From NCBI GenBank assembly GCA_018067055.1, contig JAGPVK010000301.1, positions 1 to 7,972 of the forward strand: 7,972 nucleotides of DNA, read 5' to 3'. Below the pieces are notes generated by a model. It saw only the letters and a program-made list of their open reading frames with translations, had not been told where the DNA came from and did no database searches. The stretch's first letter is position 1. Every line of letters begins with the position of its first letter. A program made the translations under genes and the position numbers. This DNA comes from Sphingomonadales bacterium. GTDB taxonomy: Bacteria; Pseudomonadota; Alphaproteobacteria; Sphingomonadales; Sphingomonadaceae. This document shows positions 6,549 through 7,972 of this stretch, piece by piece.

Positions 6549-7759
6549 TGGTCGGCAAGGCAGCAGTAATTTCCAATGACGGACTCGCAGCAGAAGTGGA
6601 AGCCTGGCTCGATGCGCATTGGGATGCGCAAAACCGTCGGGAAAAGGGCACCGATCGTCTGGATGTGAAATCCTGGCTCGGGAAACTGGTCGATGCCGGC
6701 TATTCGGTGCCGACCTGGTCAACCGACTGGTTTGGCCGGGGATATAGCAGCAAACAGGCCCGCGTGATTGATGAGATACTGCGATCTCGACACGTCATCG
6801 GGCGTTCGCAGGATCGCTATAATCTGGGAGCAGTGACAACCTATCGGCTCGGTAGCGAGCAACTCAAATCCGAACTTTTGCGCGATATGCTGACCGGTGC
6901 GCACAGTTGTTTGCTCTATTCGGAACCCAATGCCGGTTCCGATCTTGCCGGAGTGAGGACCAAGGCGGAATGGGTCGCCGGACCGGACGGCGGCGAATAT
7001 GTGATCAATGGCCAGAAAGTATGGACCTCCAACGCCAAGGAAGCGACCTATGGCATGTTGCTTGCGCGCACCGATTGGGATGTGCCGAAACATGGCGGTA
7101 TTTCCTTTTTCATTTTCCCGATGAAACAGGACGGCGTGGATATTCGTCCGATCAACCAGATTACCGGCGAGTCCGAGTTCAACGAGATTTTTATCGAAAA
7201 CGCCCGGGTCCCGGCGCGGAATGTCGTTGGTGAATTGAACGGCGGCTGGAAAGTATTGCAGACCGCGCTCGCCTATGAACGATTGATCATGGGCGAAGGC
7301 GCAACCGAAAGGCGCGGCAAGCAGCAATCAAGCCTGCCACCCCTGCTGGAACTCGCGAAAAGACATAACAAACTCAATGATCCGGTGATTCGCCAGAAAA
7401 TTGCCCAGGCGATCGCCTATCGGCAGCTCAACTCTCTGAACATGAAACGGGCAAAAGACGAGATCATGATCAACGGTTCGTCCTCGCTGATGTCCTTGGG
7501 CAAATTGGCCATGTCCCGTATCCAGCATGGAGAAGCGCGGGTTGCGGCGGAAATATTAGGCCCCGCAAGCCTGTTCGATGGGCCGGAATTCAAGGATTCG
7601 GCGGACATGAATTTTGATTCTGCCAAAGCCTATATGAACTCGATCGGCGGCGGCAGCGATCAGATCCAGCGCAATATCATCTCCGAACGCATCCTTGGCC
7701 TGCCAAGAGAGATTGAAGTCGATCGCAACATGCCGTTCCGGGACGTAAAGTCGGGATAG
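6545..7759 (+). CDS. Acyl-CoA dehydrogenase large (alpha, catalytic) subunit, second pair
   Basis: This 404-aa protein has the complete set of large-subunit motifs: LLYSEPNAGSDLAG (123-136), INGQKVWTSNA (154-164), the domain join ending FNEIFIENARVPARNVVGE (212-230), AYERLIMGEG (243-252) with Glu245 as the likely catalytic base on helix G, and a canonical C-terminus GGGSDQIQRNIISERILGLP (368-387). The N-terminal helical part is less typical: VPTWSTDWFGRGYS stands where most relatives have a W-P-x-E-Y-G-G segment. It is inferred to pair with the preceding small subunit, since the genes overlap by four bases, in an FAD-dependent alpha2beta2 dehydrogenase. It is the last gene of the rightward run; a long stem-loop follows 38 bases after the stop. 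Enzyme family is certain, substrate unknown. Confidence 0.92.
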   Translation: MMVGKAAVISNDGLAAEVEAWLDAHWDAQNRREKGTDRLDVKSWLGKLVDAGYSVPTWSTDWFGRGYSSKQARVIDEILRSRHVIGRSQDRYNLGAVTTYRLGSEQLKSELLRDMLTGAHSCLLYSEPNAGSDLAGVRTKAEWVAGPDGGEYVINGQKVWTSNAKEATYGMLLARTDWDVPKHGGISFFIFPMKQDGVDIRPINQITGESEFNEIFIENARVPARNVVGELNGGWKVLQTALAYERLIMGEGATERRGKQQSSLPPLLELAKRHNKLNDPVIRQKIAQAIAYRQLNSLNMKRAKDEIMINGSSSLMSLGKLAMSRIQHGEARVAAEILGPASLFDGPEFKDSADMNFDSAKAYMNSIGGGSDQIQRNIISERILGLPREIEVDRNMPFRDVKSG

Positions 7760-7797
7760 CGGCTCGGTATTGAGTCTTTCAAAAGCCGAAACCGATG

Positions 7798-7835
7798 TTC
7801 TTTGTCGGTCGTCAGGGCCGGCGACCGACAAAGAA
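7798..7835. repeat. Perfect 14-bp inverted repeat between convergent genes (stem-loop)
   Basis: The arm TTCTTTGTCGGTCG (7798-7811) is the exact reverse complement of CGACCGACAAAGAA (7822-7835), with a 10-base loop (TCAGGGCCGG). In RNA this is a strong hairpin. It sits 38 bases after the last operon gene and about 70 bases from the predicted end of a convergent gene, the usual place for a shared transcript end. However, neither strand has a T-run after the stem, so it is not a standard intrinsic terminator. It may block 3' exonucleases, act as a U-less terminator or bind a protein as DNA. Confidence 0.75.
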
Positions 7836-7904
7836 TCCCCCTGCAACCAGATGCCTCCGGATCATTGCCTGCTTTGCCCTGTTTGGCTTGATGAGGTCCG
7901 AAAA

Positions 7905-7972
7905 CTATCTCTTGTCGGCCAGAGCATCCCGAAAACATTGTTCGAAAATATCCAGCCCTTCATGGATTAGCT
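7905..7972 (-). CDS. Probable C-terminal end of a convergent gene entering from the right edge
   Basis: Reading leftwards from the right edge, one frame gives 21 codons ending LIHEGLDIFEQCFRDALADKR and a TAG stop at 7907-7905. The residues form a plausible amphipathic C-terminal helix, and 'EGLDI(L/F)E..(L/F)' recalls the tail of class III (PLP-dependent) aminotransferases. The stretch is far too short to prove coding or family. The convergent position with a stem-loop between the two gene ends supports it indirectly. Confidence 0.4.
   Translation of the reverse strand, partial: LIHEGLDIFEQCFRDALADKR

Noticed and set aside
7770..7970. A 66-codon plus-strand frame after the operon starting at TTG
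   Set aside because: It runs through both arms of the perfect inverted repeat, has no ribosome site, and its translation resembles no protein I know; the opposite strand near the right edge looks more like coding sequence.

Overview
The window is an acyl-CoA catabolism (beta-oxidation-type) locus. It comes from a moderately GC-rich bacterium, probably an alphaproteobacterium of the Sphingomonadales. That placement is an impression from codon use and protein style; there is no rRNA or other marker gene here to prove it. I see no tRNA, rRNA, CRISPR array, transposase or phage gene.

Layout: a small-type acyl-CoA dehydrogenase (ACAD) gene runs leftwards from 858 and leaves the window at base 1. 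A 90-base divergent spacer follows, with a plausible leftward promoter and a palindrome that could be a repressor site. From 949 to 7759 six genes point right: a crotonase-family protein, an ACAD small subunit, an ACAD large subunit, a thiolase, a second ACAD small subunit and a second ACAD large subunit. The gaps are short (76, -4, 17, 45 and -4 bases), so this is probably one operon. After 7759 there is a 145-base spacer carrying a perfect 14-bp inverted repeat. The spacer is followed by what looks like the last 21 codons of a convergent, leftward gene entering from the right edge.

How the parts fit: each ACAD pair consists of a protein of about 365 aa and one of about 400 aa whose genes overlap by ATGA. 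In both pairs the large subunit keeps the 'SEP.(A/G)GSDLAG' and 'ING.K.WTS' motifs and a helix-G Glu-Arg that fits the catalytic base. The small subunits keep the C-terminal FAD-site motifs (R..(F)G...YQ..KH and Q.HGG) but have no Glu at either known catalytic-base position. This division of labour is that of the alpha2beta2 ACADs known from actinobacterial and proteobacterial steroid catabolism (M. tuberculosis FadE26-FadE27 and FadE28-FadE29; Scd-type pairs in bile-acid degraders). By inference, the two complexes dehydrogenate two successive or related bulky acyl-CoAs, and the thiolase removes acetyl-CoA (or propionyl-CoA). The hydration step is unclear, because the only crotonase here lacks both glutamates of a classical enoyl-CoA hydratase. 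No hydroxyacyl-CoA dehydrogenase, CoA ligase or regulator is in the window. The substrate (steroid, terpenoid, alicyclic or branched acid) cannot be settled from this sequence.

The most notable points are the crotonase with Tyr and His in place of the catalytic glutamates, the two near-identical small/large ACAD gene junctions around one thiolase, the third small-type ACAD on the divergent side, and the perfect stem-loop without a U-tract after the operon.
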